Positions 29,807-42,500 of a DNA stretch of 64,000 nt are shown piece after piece (within the stretch, counting starts at the first letter, position 1; the number at the start of each line of letters is the position of its first letter). The position numbers and the translations under genes were made by a program. Under the pieces are notes generated by a model that saw nothing but the letters and a program-made list of their open reading frames with translations, did not search any database and had not been told where the DNA came from. The stretch spans positions 1,921,001 through 1,985,000 of the forward strand of contig BRXU01000015.1 in NCBI GenBank assembly GCA_030267565.1. Reading direction: 5' to 3'. The stretch comes from Pleodorina starrii (Eukaryota; Chlorophyta; Chlorophyceae; Chlamydomonadales; Volvocaceae).

Positions 29807-32800
29807 TCAGGGCGCCTGGCTCCTGGCTCATCAGGGCGCCTGGCTCCTGGCTCATCAGGGCGCCTGGCTCCTGGCTCATCAGGGCGCCTGGATCCTGGCT
29901 CATCCGGGCGCCTGGATCCTGGCTCATCAGGGCGCCTGGCTCCTGGCTCATCAGGGCGCCTGGCTCCTGGCCCATCAGGCAGGGCGCCTGGCTCCTGGCT
30001 CTTCAGGGCACCTGGCTCCTGGCTCATCAGGGCGCCTGGCTCCTGGCCCATCAGGGCGCCTGGCTCCTGGCTCATCAGGGCGCCTGGCTCCTGGCTCATC
30101 ACGGCGCCTGGCTCCTGGCTTATCAGGGCGCCTGGCTCCTGGCTCATCAGGGCGCCTGGCACCTGGCTCATCAGGGCGCCTGGCTCCTGGCTCATCAGGG
30201 CGCCTGGCTCCTGGCTCATCAGGGTGCCTGGATCCTGGCTCATCCGGGCGCCTGGATCCTGGCTCATCAGGGCGCCTGGCTCCTGGCTCATCAGAACGCC
30301 TGGCTCCTGGCCCATCAGGCAGGGCGCCTGGCTCCTGGCTCTTCAGGGCACCTGGCTCCTGGCTCATCAGGGCGCCTGGCTCCTGGCCCATCAGGGCGCC
30401 TGGCTCCTGGCCCATCAGGGCGCTTGGCTCCTGGCTCATCACGGCTCCTGGCTCCTGGCTCATCCGGGCGCCTGGATCCTGGCTCATCAGGGCGCCTGGC
30501 TCCTGGCTCATCAGGGCGCCTGGCTCCTGGCCCATCAGGGCGCCTGGCTCCTGGCCCATCAGGGCGCTTGGCTCCTGGCTCATCACGGCGCCTGGCTCCT
30601 GGCTCATCCGGGCGCCTGGCTCCTGGCTCATCAGGGTGCCGGGCTCCTGGCTCATCAGGGCGCCGGGCTCCTGGCTCCTCAGGGTGCCGGGCTCCTGGCT
30701 CCTCAGGGTGCCTGGCTCCTGGCTCATCAGGGCGCCTGGCTCCTGGCTCCTCAGGGCGCCGGGCTCCTGGTTCCTCAGGGTGCCGGGCTCCTGGCTCCTC
30801 AGGGCGCCGGGCTCCTGGCTCCTCAGGGCGCCGGGCTCCTGGCTCCTCAGGGCGCCGGGCTCCTGGTTCCTCAGGGAACCGGGCTCCTGGCTCATCAGGG
30901 TGCCGGGCTCCTGGCTCCTCAGGGTGCCGGGCTCCTGGCTCCTTAGGGCGCCGGGCTCCTGGCTCCTCAGGGCGCCGGGCTCCTGGCTCCTCAGGGAACC
31001 GGGCTCCTGGCTCCTCAGGGAACCGGGCTCCTGGCTCCTCAGGGTGCCGGGCTCCTGGCTCCTCAGGGCGCCGGGCTTCTGGATCCTCAGGGCGCCGGGC
31101 TCCTGGCTCCTCAGGGCTCCGGGCTCCTGGCTCCTCAGGGTGCCGGGCTCCTGGCTCCTCAGGTCGCCGGGCTCCTGGCTCCTCAGGGCGCCGGGCTCCT
31201 GGCTCCTCAGGGAACCGGGCTCCTGGCTCCTCAGGGTGCCGGGCTCCTGGCTCCTCAGGGCGCCGGGCTCCTGGCTCCTCAGGGCGCCGGGCTCCTGGCT
31301 CCTCAGGGCACCGGGCTCCTGGCTCCTCAGGGTGCCGGGCTCCTGGCTCCTCAGGGCGCCGGGCTCCTGGCTCCTCAGGGTGCCGGGCTCCTGGCTCCTC
31401 AGGGTGCCGGGCTCCTGGCTCCTCAGGGTGCCGGGCTCCTGGCTCCTCAGGGCGCCGGGCTCCTGGCTCCTCAGGGCGCCGGGCTCCTGGCTCCTCAGGG
31501 CGCCGGGCTCTTGGCTCCTCAGGGTGCCGGGCTCCTGGCTCCTCAGGGCGCCGGGCTCCTGGCTCCTCAGGGCGCCGGGCTCCTGGCTCCTCAGGGAACC
31601 GGGCTCCTGGCTCCTCAGGGTGCCGGGCTCCTGGCTCCTCAGGGCGCTGGGCACCTGGTCCCTTAGGGCGCCGGGCTCCTGGCTCCTCAGGGTGCCGGGC
31701 TCCTGGCTCCTCAGGGCGTCGGGCTCCTGGCTCCTCAGGGTGCCGGGCTCCTGGCTCCTCAGGGCGCCAGGCTCCTGGCTCCTCAGGGCGCCGGGATCCT
31801 GGCTCCTCAGGGCGCCAGGCTCCTGGCTCCTCAGGGCGCCGGGCTCCTGGCTCCTCAGGGAACCGGGCTCCTGGCTCCTCAGGGTGCCGGGCTCCTGGCT
31901 CCTCAGGGCGCCGGGCTCCTGGCTCCTCAGGGAACCGGGCTCCTGGCTCCTCAGGGTGCCGGGCTCCTGGATCCTCAGGGTGACAGGCTCCTGGCTCCTA
32001 TGGGCGCCAGGCTCCTGGCTCCTCAGGGTGCCGGGCTCCTGGCTCCTCAGGGCGCCGGGCTCCTGGCTCCTCAGGGAACCGGGCTCCTGGCTCCTCAGGG
32101 TGCCGGGCTCCTGGCTCCTCAGGGTGCCGGGCTCCTGACTCCTCAGGGCGCCGGGCTCCTGACTCCTCAGGGCGCCGGGCTCCTGGCCCATCAGGGCGCC
32201 GGGCTCCTGACTCCTAAGGGCACCGGGCTCCTGGCTCCTCGGGGTGCCGGGCTCCTGGCTCCTCAGGACGCCGGGCACCTGGTCCCTTAGGGCGCCGGGC
32301 TCCTGGCTCCTCAGGGTGCCGGGCTCCTGGCTCCTCAGGGCGTCGGGCTCCTGGCTCCTCAGGGCGCCTGGCTCCTGGCTCATCCGGGCGCCTGGCTCCT
32401 GGCTCATCAGGGCGCCTGGCTCCTGGCTCATCAGGGTGCCTGGCTCCTGGCTCATCACGGCGCCGGGCTCCTGGCTCATCAGGGTGCCTGGCTCCTGGCC
32501 CATCAAAGCGCCTAGCTCCTGGCTCATCCGGGCGCCTGGCTCCTGGCTCATCACGGCGCCTGGCTCCTGGCTCATCAGGGCGCCTGGCTCCTGGCTCATC
32601 AGGGCGCCTGGCTCCTGGCACATCAGGGCGCCTGGCTCCTGGCTCATCAGGGCGCCTGGCTCCTGGCTCATCCGGGCGCCTGGCTCCTGGCTCATCAGGG
32701 CGCCTGGCTCCTGGCTCATCAGGGCGCCTGGCTCCTGGCTCATCAGGGCGCCTGGCTCCTGGCTCATCAGGGCGCCGGGCTCCTGGCTCATCAGGGCGCC

Positions 32801-34710
32801 TGGCTGCTGGCTCATCAAGGCGCCTGGCTCCTGGCTCATCAGGGTGCCGGGCTCCTGGCTCATCAGGGCGCCAGGCTCCTGGCTCCTCAGGGTGCCGGGC
32901 TCCTGGCTCCTCAGGGCGCCGGGCTCCTGGCTCCTCAGGGCGCTGGGCTCCTGGCTCATCAGGGTGCCGGGCTCCTGACTCCTCAGGGCGCCGGGCTCCT
33001 GGCCCATCAGGACGCCGGGCTCCTGGCTCATCAGGGTGCCTGGCTCCTGGCTCATCACGGCGCCGGGCTCCTGGCTCATCAGGGTGCCTGGCTCCTGGCC
33101 CATCAAAGCGCCTGGCTACTGGCCCATCCGAGCGCCTAGCTCCTGGCTCATCACGGCGCCTGGCTCCTGGCTCATCAGGGCGCCTGGCTCCTGGCTCATC
33201 AGGGCGCCTGGCTCCTGGCACATCAGGGCGCCTGGCTCCTGGCTCATCAGGGCGCCTGGCTCCTGGCTCATCAGGGTGCCTGGCTCCTGGCTCATCAGGG
33301 CGCCTGGCTCCTGGCTCATCAGGGCGCCTGGCTCCTGGCTCATCAAGGCGCCTGGCTCCTGGCTCATCAGGGCGCCTGGCTTCTGGCTCATCAGGGCGCC
33401 GGGCTCCTGGCTCATCAAGGCGCCTGGCTGCTGGCTCCTCAGGGCACCGGGCTCCTGGCTCCTCAGGATGCCGGGCTCCTGGCTCCTCAGGGCGCCGGGC
33501 TCCTGGCTCCTCAGGGCGCCGGGCTCCTGGCTCCTCAGGGCGCCGGGCTCCTTGCTCCTCAGGGCGCCGGGCTCCTGGCTCCTCAGGGCGCCAGGCTCCT
33601 GGCTCCTCAGGGCGCCGGGCTCCTGACTCCTCAGGGCGCCGGGCTCCTGGCTCCTCAGGGCGCCGGGCTCCTGGCTCCTCAGGGCGCCGGGCTCCTGGCT
33701 CCTCAGGGCGCCGGGCTCCTGGCTCCTCAGGGCGCCGGGCTCCTGGCTCCTCAGGACGCCGGGCTCCTGGCTCCTCAGGGCGCCGGGATCCTGGCTCCTC
33801 AGGGCGCCGGGCTCCTGACTCCTCAGGGCGCCGGGCTCCTGGCTCCTCAGGGCGCCGGGCCCCTGGCTCCTCTGGGCGCCGGGCTCCTGGCTCATCAGGG
33901 CGCCGGGCTCCTGGCTCCTCACGGCGACGGGCTCCTGGCTCCTCAGGGCGTGAGGCTCCTGGCTCCTCAGGGCACCAGGCTCCTGGCTCCTCAGGGCGCC
34001 GGGCTCCTGGCTCATCAGGGCGCCGGGCTCCTGGCTCCTCACGGCGCCGGGCTCCTGGCTCCTCAGGACGCCGGGATCCTGACTCCTCAGGGCGCCGGGC
34101 TCCTGGCTCCTCAGGGCGCCGGGCTCCTGGCTCCTCAGGGTGCCGGGCTCCTGGCTCCTCAGGGCGCCGGGCTCCTGGCTCCTCAGGGCGCCGGGCTCCT
34201 GGCTTCTCAGGGCGTGAGGCTCCTGGCTCCTCAGGGTGCCAGGCTCCTGGCTCCTCAGGGCGCCAGGCTCCTGGCTCCTCAGGGCGCCGGGCTCCTGGCT
34301 CCTCAGGGCGCCGGGCTCCTGGCTCCTCAGGACGCCAGGCTCCTGACTCCTCAGGGCGCCAGGCTCCTGGCTCCTCAGGGCGCCGGGCTCCTGGCTCCTC
34401 AGGGCACCGGGCTCCTGGCTCATCAGGGCGCCGGGCTCCTGGCTCCTCAGGGCGCCGGGCTCCTGACTCCTCAGGGTGCCGGGCTCCTGGCTCCTCAGGG
34501 CGCCGGGCTCCTGGTTCCTCAGGGCGCCGGGCTCCTGGCTCCTCAGGGCACCGGGCTCCTGGCTCATCAGGGCGCCGGGCTCCTGGCTCCTCAGGGCGCC
34601 GGGCTCCTGGCTCATCAGGGCGCCGGGCTCCTGGCTCCTCAGGGCGCCGGGCTCCTGACTCCTCAGGGTGCCGGGCTCCTGGCTCCTCAGGGCGCCGGGC
34701 TCCTGGTTCC
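29807..34710. repeat. 4.9-kb tandem duplication, copy 1
   Basis: This block of 4904 bp is followed immediately by its near-identical second copy. Landmarks shared at constant offset 4904 include GGATCCTGGCTCATCCGG (29891/34795), the 28-bp units with CAGGCAGGG (29975/34879 and 30315/35219), the GGCACCTGGTCCCTTAGG unit (31648/36552) and CATCAAAGCGCC (32502/37406). The length is 204 units plus 8 bp, explained by the two 28-bp units. Confidence 0.85.
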
Positions 34711-37700
34711 TCAGGGCGCCTGGCTCCTGGCTCATCAGGGCGCCTGGCTCCTGGCTCATCAGGGCGCCTGGCTCCTGGCTCATCAGGGCGCCTGGATCCT
34801 GGCTCATCCGGGCGCCTGGATCCTGGCTCATCAGGGCGCCTGGCTCCTGGCTCATCAGGGCGCCTGGCTCCTGGCCCATCAGGCAGGGCGCCTGGCTCCT
34901 GGCTCTTCAGGGCACCTGGCTCCTGGCTCATCAGGGCGCCTGGCTCCTGGCCCATCAGGGCGCCTGGCTCCTGGCTCATCAGGGCGCCTGGCTCCTGGCT
35001 CATCACGGCGCCTGGCTCCTGGCTTATCAGGGCGCCTGGCTCCTGGCTCATCAGGGCGCCTGGCACCTGGCTCATCAGGGCGCCTGGCTCCTGGCTCATC
35101 AGGGCGCCTGGCTCCTGGCTCATCAGGGTGCCTGGATCCTGGCTCATCCGGGCGCCTGGATCCTGGCTCATCAGGGCGCCTGGCTCCTGGCTCATCAGAA
35201 CGCCTGGCTCCTGGCCCATCAGGCAGGGCGCCTGGCTCCTGGCTCTTCAGGGCACCTGGCTCCTGGCTCATCAGGGCGCCTGGCTCCTGGCCCATCAGGG
35301 CGCCTGGCTCCTGGCCCATCAGGGCGCTTGGCTCCTGGCTCATCACGGCTCCTGGCTCCTGGCTCATCCGGGCGCCTGGATCCTGGCTCATCAGGGCGCC
35401 TGGCTCCTGGCTCATCAGGGCGCCTGGCTCCTGGCCCATCAGGGCGCCTGGCTCCTGGCCCATCAGGGCGCTTGGCTCCTGGCTCATCACGGCGCCTGGC
35501 TCCTGGCTCATCCGGGCGCCTGGCTCCTGGCTCATCAGGGTGCCGGGCTCCTGGCTCATCAGGGCGCCGGGCTCCTGGCTCCTCAGGGTGCCGGGCTCCT
35601 GGCTCCTCAGGGTGCCTGGCTCCTGGCTCATCAGGGCGCCTGGCTCCTGGCTCCTCAGGGCGCCGGGCTCCTGGTTCCTCAGGGTGCCGGGCTCCTGGCT
35701 CCTCAGGGCGCCGGGCTCCTGGCTCCTCAGGGCGCCGGGCTCCTGGCTCCTCAGGGCGCCGGGCTCCTGGTTCCTCAGGGAACCGGGCTCCTGGCTCATC
35801 AGGGTGCCGGGCTCCTGGCTCCTCAGGGTGCCGGGCTCCTGGCTCCTCAGGGCGCCGGGCTCCTGGCTCCTCAGGGCGCCGGGCTCCTGGCTCCTCAGGG
35901 AACCGGGCTCCTGGCTCCTCAGGGAACCGGGCTCCTGGCTCCTCAGGGTGCCGGGCTCCTGGCTCCTCAGGGCGCCGGGCTTCTGGATCCTCAGGGCGCC
36001 GGGCTCCTGGCTCCTCAGGGCTCCGGGCTCCTGGCTCCTCAGGGTGCCGGGCTCCTGGCTCCTCAGGTCGCCGGGCTCCTGGCTCCTCAGGGCGCCGGGC
36101 TCCTGGCTCCTCAGGGAACCGGGCTCCTGGCTCCTCAGGGTGCCGGGCTCCTGGCTCCTCAGGGCGCCGGGCTACTGGCTCCTCAGGGCGCCGGGCTCCT
36201 GGCTCCTCAGGGCACCGGGCTCCTGGCTCCTCAGGGTGCCGGGCTCCTGGCTCCTCAGGGCGCCGGGCTCCTGGCTCCTCAGGGTGCCGGGCTCCTGGCT
36301 CCTCAGGGTGCCGGGCTCCTGGCTCCTCAGGGTGCCGGGCTCCTGGCTCCTCAGGGCGCCGGGCTCCTGGCTCCTCAGGGCGCCGGGCTCCTGGCTCCTC
36401 AGGGCGCCGGGCTCTTGGCTCCTCAGGGTGCCGGGCTCCTGGCTCCTCAGGGCGCCGGGCTCCTGGCTCCTCAGGGCGCCGGGCTCCTGGCTCCTCAGGG
36501 AACCGGGCTCCTGGCTCCTCAGGGTGCCGGGCTCCTGGCTCCTCAGGGCGCTGGGCACCTGGTCCCTTAGGGCGCCGGGCTCCTGGCTCCTCAGGGTGCC
36601 GGGCTCCTGGCTCCTCAGGGCGTCGGGCTCCTGGCTCCTCAGGGTGCCGGGCTCCTGGCTCCTCAGGGCGCCAGGCTCCTGGCTCCTCAGGGCGCCGGGA
36701 TCCTGGCTCCTCAGGGCGCCAGGCTCCTGGCTCCTCAGGGCGCCGGGCTCCTGGCTCCTCAGGGAACCGGGCTCCTGGCTCCTCAGGGTGCCGGGCTCCT
36801 GGCTCCTCAGGGCGCCGGGCTCCTGGCTCCTCAGGGAACCGGGCTCCTGGCTCCTCAGGGTGCCGGGCTCCTGGATCCTCAGGGTGACAGGCTCCTGGCT
36901 CCTCTGGGCGCCAGGCTCCTGGCTCCTCAGGGTGCCGGGCTCCTGGCTCCTCAGGGCGCCGGGCTCCTGGCTCCTCAGGGAACCGGGCTCCTGGCTCCTC
37001 AGGGTGCCGGGCTCCTGGCTCCTCAGGGTGCCGGGCTCCTGACTCCTCAGGGCGCCGGGCTCCTGACTCCTCAGGGCGCCGGGCTCCTGGCCCATCAGGG
37101 CGCCGGGCTCCTGACTCCTAAGGGCACCGGGCTCCTGGCTCCTCGGGGTGCCGGGCTCCTGGCTCCTCAGGACGCCGGGCACCTGGTCCCTTAGGGCGCC
37201 GGGCTCCTGGCTCCTCAGGGTGCCGGGCTCCTGGCTCCTCAGGGCGTCGGGCTCCTGGCTCCTCAGGGCGCCTGGCTCCTGGCTCATCCGGGCGCCTGGC
37301 TCCTGGCTCATCAGGGCGCCTGGCTCCTGGCTCATCAGGGTGCCTGGCTCCTGGCTCATCACGGCGCCGGGCTCCTGGCTCATCAGGGTGCCTGGCTCCT
37401 GGCCCATCAAAGCGCCTAGCTCCTGGCTCATCCGGGCGCCTGGCTCCTGGCTCATCACGGCGCCTGGCTCCTGGCTCATCAGGGCGCCTGGCTCCTGGCT
37501 CATCAGGGCGCCTGGCTCCTGGCACATCAGGGCGCCTGGCTCCTGGCTCATCAGGGCGCCTGGCTCCTGGCTCATCCGGGCGCCTGGCTCCTGGCTCATC
37601 AGGGCGCCTGGCTCCTGGCTCATCAGGGCGCCTGGCTCCTGGCTCATCAGGGCGCCTGGCTCCTGGCTCATCAGGGCGCCGGGCTCCTGGCTCATCAGGG

Positions 37701-39566
37701 CGCCTGGCTGCTGGCTCATCAAGGCGCCTGGCTCCTGGCTCATCAGGGTGCCGGGCTCCTGGCTCATCAGGGCGCCAGGCTCCTGGCTCCTCAGGGTGCC
37801 GGGCTCCTGGCTCCTCAGGGCGCCGGGCTCCTGGCTCCTCAGGGCGCTGGGCTCCTGGCTCATCAGGGTGCCGGGCTCCTGACTCCTCAGGGCGCCGGGC
37901 TCCTGGCCCATCAGGACGCCGGGCTCCTGGCTCATCAGGGTGCCTGGCTCCTGGCTCATCACGGCGCCGGGCTCCTGGCTCATCAGGGTGCCTGGCTCCT
38001 GGCCCATCAAAGCGCCTGGCTACTGGCCCATCCGAGCGCCTAGCTCCTGGCTCATCACGGCGCCTGGCTCCTGGCTCATCAGGGCGCCTGGCTCCTGGCT
38101 CATCAGGGCGCCTGGCTCCTGGCACATCAGGGCGCCTGGCTCCTGGCTCATCAGGGCGCCTGGCTCCTGGCTCATCAGGGTGCCTGGCTCCTGGCTCATC
38201 AGGGCGCCTGGCTCCTGGCTCATCAGGGCGCCTGGCTCCTGGCTCATCAAGGCGCCTGGCTCCTGGCTCATCAGGGCGCCTGGCTTCTGGCTCATCAGGG
38301 CGCCGGGCTCCTGGCTCATCAAGGCGCCTGGCTGCTGGCTCCTCAGGGCACCGGGCTCCTGGCTCCTCAGGATGCCGGGCTCCTGGCTCCTCAGGGCGCC
38401 GGGCTCCTGGCTCCTCAGGGCGCCGGGCTCCTGGCTCCTCAGGGCGCCGGGCTCCTTGCTCCTCAGGGCGCCGGGCTCCTGGCTCCTCAGGGCGCCAGGC
38501 TCCTGGCTCCTCAGGGCGCCGGGCTCCTGACTCCTCAGGGCGCCGGGCTCCTGGCTCCTCAGGGCGCCGGGCTCCTGGCTCCTCAGGGCGCCGGGCTCCT
38601 GGCTCCTCAGGGCGCCGGGCTCCTGGCTCCTCAGGGCGCCGGGCTCCTGGCTCCTCAGGACGCCGGGCTCCTGGCTCCTCAGGGCGCCGGGATCCTGGCT
38701 CCTCAGGGCGCCGGGCTCCTGACTCCTCAGGGCGCCGGGCTCCTGGCTCCTCAGGGCGCCGGGCCCCTGGCTCCTCTGGGCGCCGGGCTCCTGGCTCATC
38801 AGGGCGCCGGGCTCCTGGCTCCTCACGGCGACGGGCTCCTGGCTCCTCAGGGCGTGAGGCTCCTGGCTCCTCAGGGCACCAGGCTCCTGGCTCCTCAGGG
38901 CGCCGGGCTCCTGGCTCATCAGGGCGCCGGGCTCCTGGCTCCTCACGGCGCCGGGCTCCTGGCTCCTCAGGACGCCGGGATCCTGACTCCTCAGGGCGCC
39001 GGGCTCCTGGCTCCTCAGGGCGCCGGGCTCCTGGCTCCTCAGGGTGCCGGGCTCCTGGCTCCTCAGGGCGCCGGGCTCCTGGCTCCTCAGGGCGCCGGGC
39101 TCCTGGCTTCTCAGGGCGTGAGGCTCCTGGCTCCTCAGGGTGCCAGGCTCCTGGCTCCTCAGGGCGCCAGGCTCCTGGCTCCTCAGGGCGCCGGGCTCCT
39201 GGCTCCTCAGGGCGCCGGGCTCCTGGCTCCTCAGGACGCCAGGCTCCTGGCTCCTCAGGGCGCCAGGCTCCTGGCTCCTCAGGGCGCCGGGCTCCTGGCT
39301 CCTCAGGGCACCGGGCTCCTGGCTCATCAGGGCGCCGGGCTCCTGGCTCCTCAGGGCGCCGGGCTCCTGACTCCTCAGGGTGCCGGGCTCCTGGCTCCTC
39401 AGGGCGCCGGGCTCCTGGTTCCTCAGGGCGCCGGGCTCCTGGCTCCTCAGGGCACCGGGCTCCTGGCTCATCAGGGCGCCGGGCTCCTGGCTCCTCAGGG
39501 CGCCGGGCTCCTGACTCCTCAGGGTGCCGGGCTCCTGGCTCCTCAGGGCGCCGGGCTCCTGGTTCC
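34711..39566. repeat. 4.9-kb tandem duplication, copy 2
   Basis: This is the second copy of 29807-34710. I noticed only a handful of substitutions (for example near 30942/35846, 31271/36175, 32000/36904 and 34346/39250) and one 48-bp (two-unit) deletion near 39511. Such similarity implies a very recent duplication or conversion, or possibly an assembly artefact. Neither copy carries a MITE. Confidence 0.8.
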
Positions 39567-42500
39567 TCAGGGCGCCGGGCTCCTGGCTCCTCAGGGCGCC
39601 GGGCTCCTGGCTCCTCAGGGCGCCGGGCTCCTGGCTCATCACGGCGCCGGGCTCCTGGCTCATCAGGGTGCCTGGCTCCTGGCCCATCAAAGCGCCTAGC
39701 TCCTGGCTCATCAGGACGCCGGGCTCCTGGCTCATCAGGGTGCCTGGCTCCTGGCTCATCACGGCGCCGGGCTCCTGGCTCATCAGGGTGCCTGGCTCCT
39801 GGCCCATCAAAGCGCCTAGCTCCTGGCTCATCCGGGCGCCTGGCTCCTGGCTCATCACGGCGCCTGGCTCCTGGCTCATCAGGGCGCCTGGCTCCTGGCT
39901 CATCAGGGCGCCTGGCTCCTGGCACATCAGGGCGCCTGGCTCCTGGCTCATCAGGGCGCCTGGCTCCTGGCTCATCAGGGCGCCTGGCTCCTGGCTCATC
40001 AGGGCGCCTGGCTCCTGGCTCATCAGGGCGCCTGGCTCCTGGCTCATCAAGGCGCCTGGCTCCTGGCTCATCAGGGCGCCGGGCTCCTGGCTTATCAGGG
40101 CGCCTGGCTGCTGGCTCATCAAGGCGCCTGGCTCCTGGCTCCTCAGGGCACCGGGCTCCTGGCTCCTCAGGATGCCGGGCTCCTGGCTCCTCAGGGCGCC
40201 GGGCTCCTGGCTCCTCAGGGCGCCTGGCTCCTGGCTCCTCAGGGCGCCGGGCTCCTTGCTCCTCAGGGCGCCGGGCTCCTGGCTCCTCAGGGCGCCAGGC
40301 TCCTGACTCCTCAGGGCGCCGGGCTCCTGACTCCTCAGGGCGCCGGGCTCCTGGCTCCTCAGGGCGCCGGGCTCCTGGCTCCTCAGGGCGCCGGGCTCCT
40401 GGCTCCTCAGGGCGCCGGGCTCCTGGCTCCTCAGGGCGCCGGGCTCCTGGCTCCTCAGGGCGCCGGGCTCCTGACTCCTCAGGGCGCCGGGCTCCTGGCT
40501 CCTCAGGGCGCCGGGCCCCTGGCTCCTCTGGGCGCCGGGCTCCTGGCTCATCAGGGCGCCGGGCTCCTGGCTCCTCACGGCGACGGGCTCCTGGCTCCTC
40601 AGGGCGTGAGGCTCCTGGCTCCTCAGGGCACCAGGCTCCTGGCTCCTCAAGGCGCCGGGCTCCTGGCTCATCAGGGCGCCGGGCTCCTGGCTCCTCACGG
40701 CGCCGGGCTCCTGGCTCCTCAGGACGCCGGGATCCTGACTCCTCAGGGCGCCGGGCTCCTGGCTCCTCAGGGTGCCGGGCTCCTGGCTCCTCAGGGTGCC
40801 GGGCTCCTGGCTCCTCAGGGCGCCGGGCTCCTGGCTCCTCAGGGCGCCGGGCTCCTGGCTTCTCAGGGCGTGAGGCTCCTGGCTCCTCAGGGTGCCAGGC
40901 TCCTGGCTCCTCAGGGCGCCAGGCTCCTGGCTCCTCAGGGCGCCGGGCTCCTGGCTCCTCAGGGCGCCGGGCTCCTGGCTCCTCAGGACGCCAGGCTCCT
41001 GACTCCTCAGGGCGCCTGGCTCCTGGCTCCTCAGGGCGTCGGGCTCCTGGCTCCTCAGGGCACCGGGCTCCTGGCTCACAGGGCGCCGGGCTCCTGGCTC
41101 CTCAGGGCGACGGGCTCCTGGCTCCTCAGGGTGCCGGGCTCCTGGCTCCTCAGGGTGTGAGGCTCCTGGCTCCTCAGGGCACCGGGCTCCTGGCTCCTCA
41201 GGATGCCGGGCTCCTGGCTCCTCAGGGCGCCGGGCTCCTGGCTCCTCAGGGCGCCGGGCTCCTGGCTCCTCAGGGCGCCGGGCTCCTGGCTCCTCAGGGC
41301 GCCGGGCTCCTGGCTCCTCAGGGCGCCAGGCTCCTGGCTCCTCAGGGCGCCGGGCTCCTGGCTCCTCAGGGTGCCGGGCTCCTGGCTCCTCAGGGCGCCG
41401 GGCTCCTGGCTCCTCAGGGCGCCGGGCTCCTGGCTCCTCAGGGCACCGGGCTCCTGGCTCCTCAGGGTGCCGGGATCCTTGCTCCTCAGGGTGTGAGGCT
41501 CCTGGCTCCTCAGGGCACCGTGCTCCTGGCTCCTCAGGGCGCCGGGCTCCTGGCTCCTCAGGGCACCGGGCTCCTGGCTCCTCAGGGCGCCAGGCTCCTG
41601 GCTCCTCAGGGCGCCAGGCTCCTGGCTCCTCAGGGCACCGGGCTCCTGGCTCACAGGGCGCCGGGCTCCTGGCTCCTCAGGACGACGGGTTCCTGGCTCC
41701 TCAGGGTGCCGGGCTCCTGGCTCCTCAGGGTGTGAGGCTCCTGGCTCCTCAGGGCACCGGGCTCCTGGCTCCTCAGGATGCCGGGCTCCTGGCTCCTCAG
41801 GGCGCCGGGCTCCTGGCTCCTCAGGACGCCGGGCTCTTGGCTCCTCAGGGCGCCAGGCTCCTGGCTCCTCAGGGCGCCGGGCTCCTGGCTCCTCAGGGCA
41901 CCGGGCTCCTGGCTCACAGGGCGCCGGGCTCCTGGCTCCTCAGGGCGACGGGCTCCTGGCTCCTCAGGGTGCCGGGCTCCTGGCTCCTCAGGGTGTGAGG
42001 CTCCTGGCTCCTCAGGGCACCGGGCTCCTGGCTCCTCAGGATGCCGGGCTCCTGGCTCCTCAGGGCGCCGGGCTCCTGGCTCCTCAGGGCGCCGGGCTCC
42101 TGGCTCCTCAGGGCGCCGGGCTCCTTGCTCCTCAGGGCGCCGGGCTCCTGGCTCCTCAGGGCGCCAGGCTCCTGACTCCTCAGGGCGCCGGGCTCCTGAC
42201 TCCTCAGGGCGCCGGGCTCCTGGCTCCTCAGGGCGCCGGGCTCCTGGCTCCTCAGGGCGCCGGGCTCCTGGCTCCTCAGGGCGCCGGGCTCCTGGCTCCT
42301 CAGGGCGCCGGGCTCCTGGCTCCTCAGGGCGCCGGGCTCCTGGCTCTTCAGGGCGCCGGGCTCCTGGCTCCTCAGGACGCCGGGATCCTGGCTCCTCAGG
42401 GCGCCGGGATCCTGGCTCCTCAGGGCGCCGGGCTCCTGACTCCTCAGGGCGCCGGGCTCCTGGCTCCTCAGGGCGCCGGGCCCCTGGCTCCTCTGGGCGC

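Noticed and set aside
29971..29990. TCAGGCAGGG in the 28-bp units (also 30315, 34879, 35219) as a MITE excision footprint
   Set aside because: It matches the MITE left junction for ten bases, but a simple CAGG duplication explains it, and the flanking unit is CCCATCAG rather than the CTCCTCAG at MITE sites.
27402..32138. 1578-codon plus-strand frame across the satellite start, as a giant repeat protein
   Set aside because: Its first ~60 codons are not conserved in frame with the paralogous segment at 18.3-18.5 kb, it switches between repeat peptides at each one-base unit indel, and four other frames are equally open.
29975..33106. Long minus-strand frames (e.g. 1043 codons) within the array
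   Set aside because: They are complements of the same stop-free 24-mer; ends fall at random unit variants and no start context or unique domain is present.
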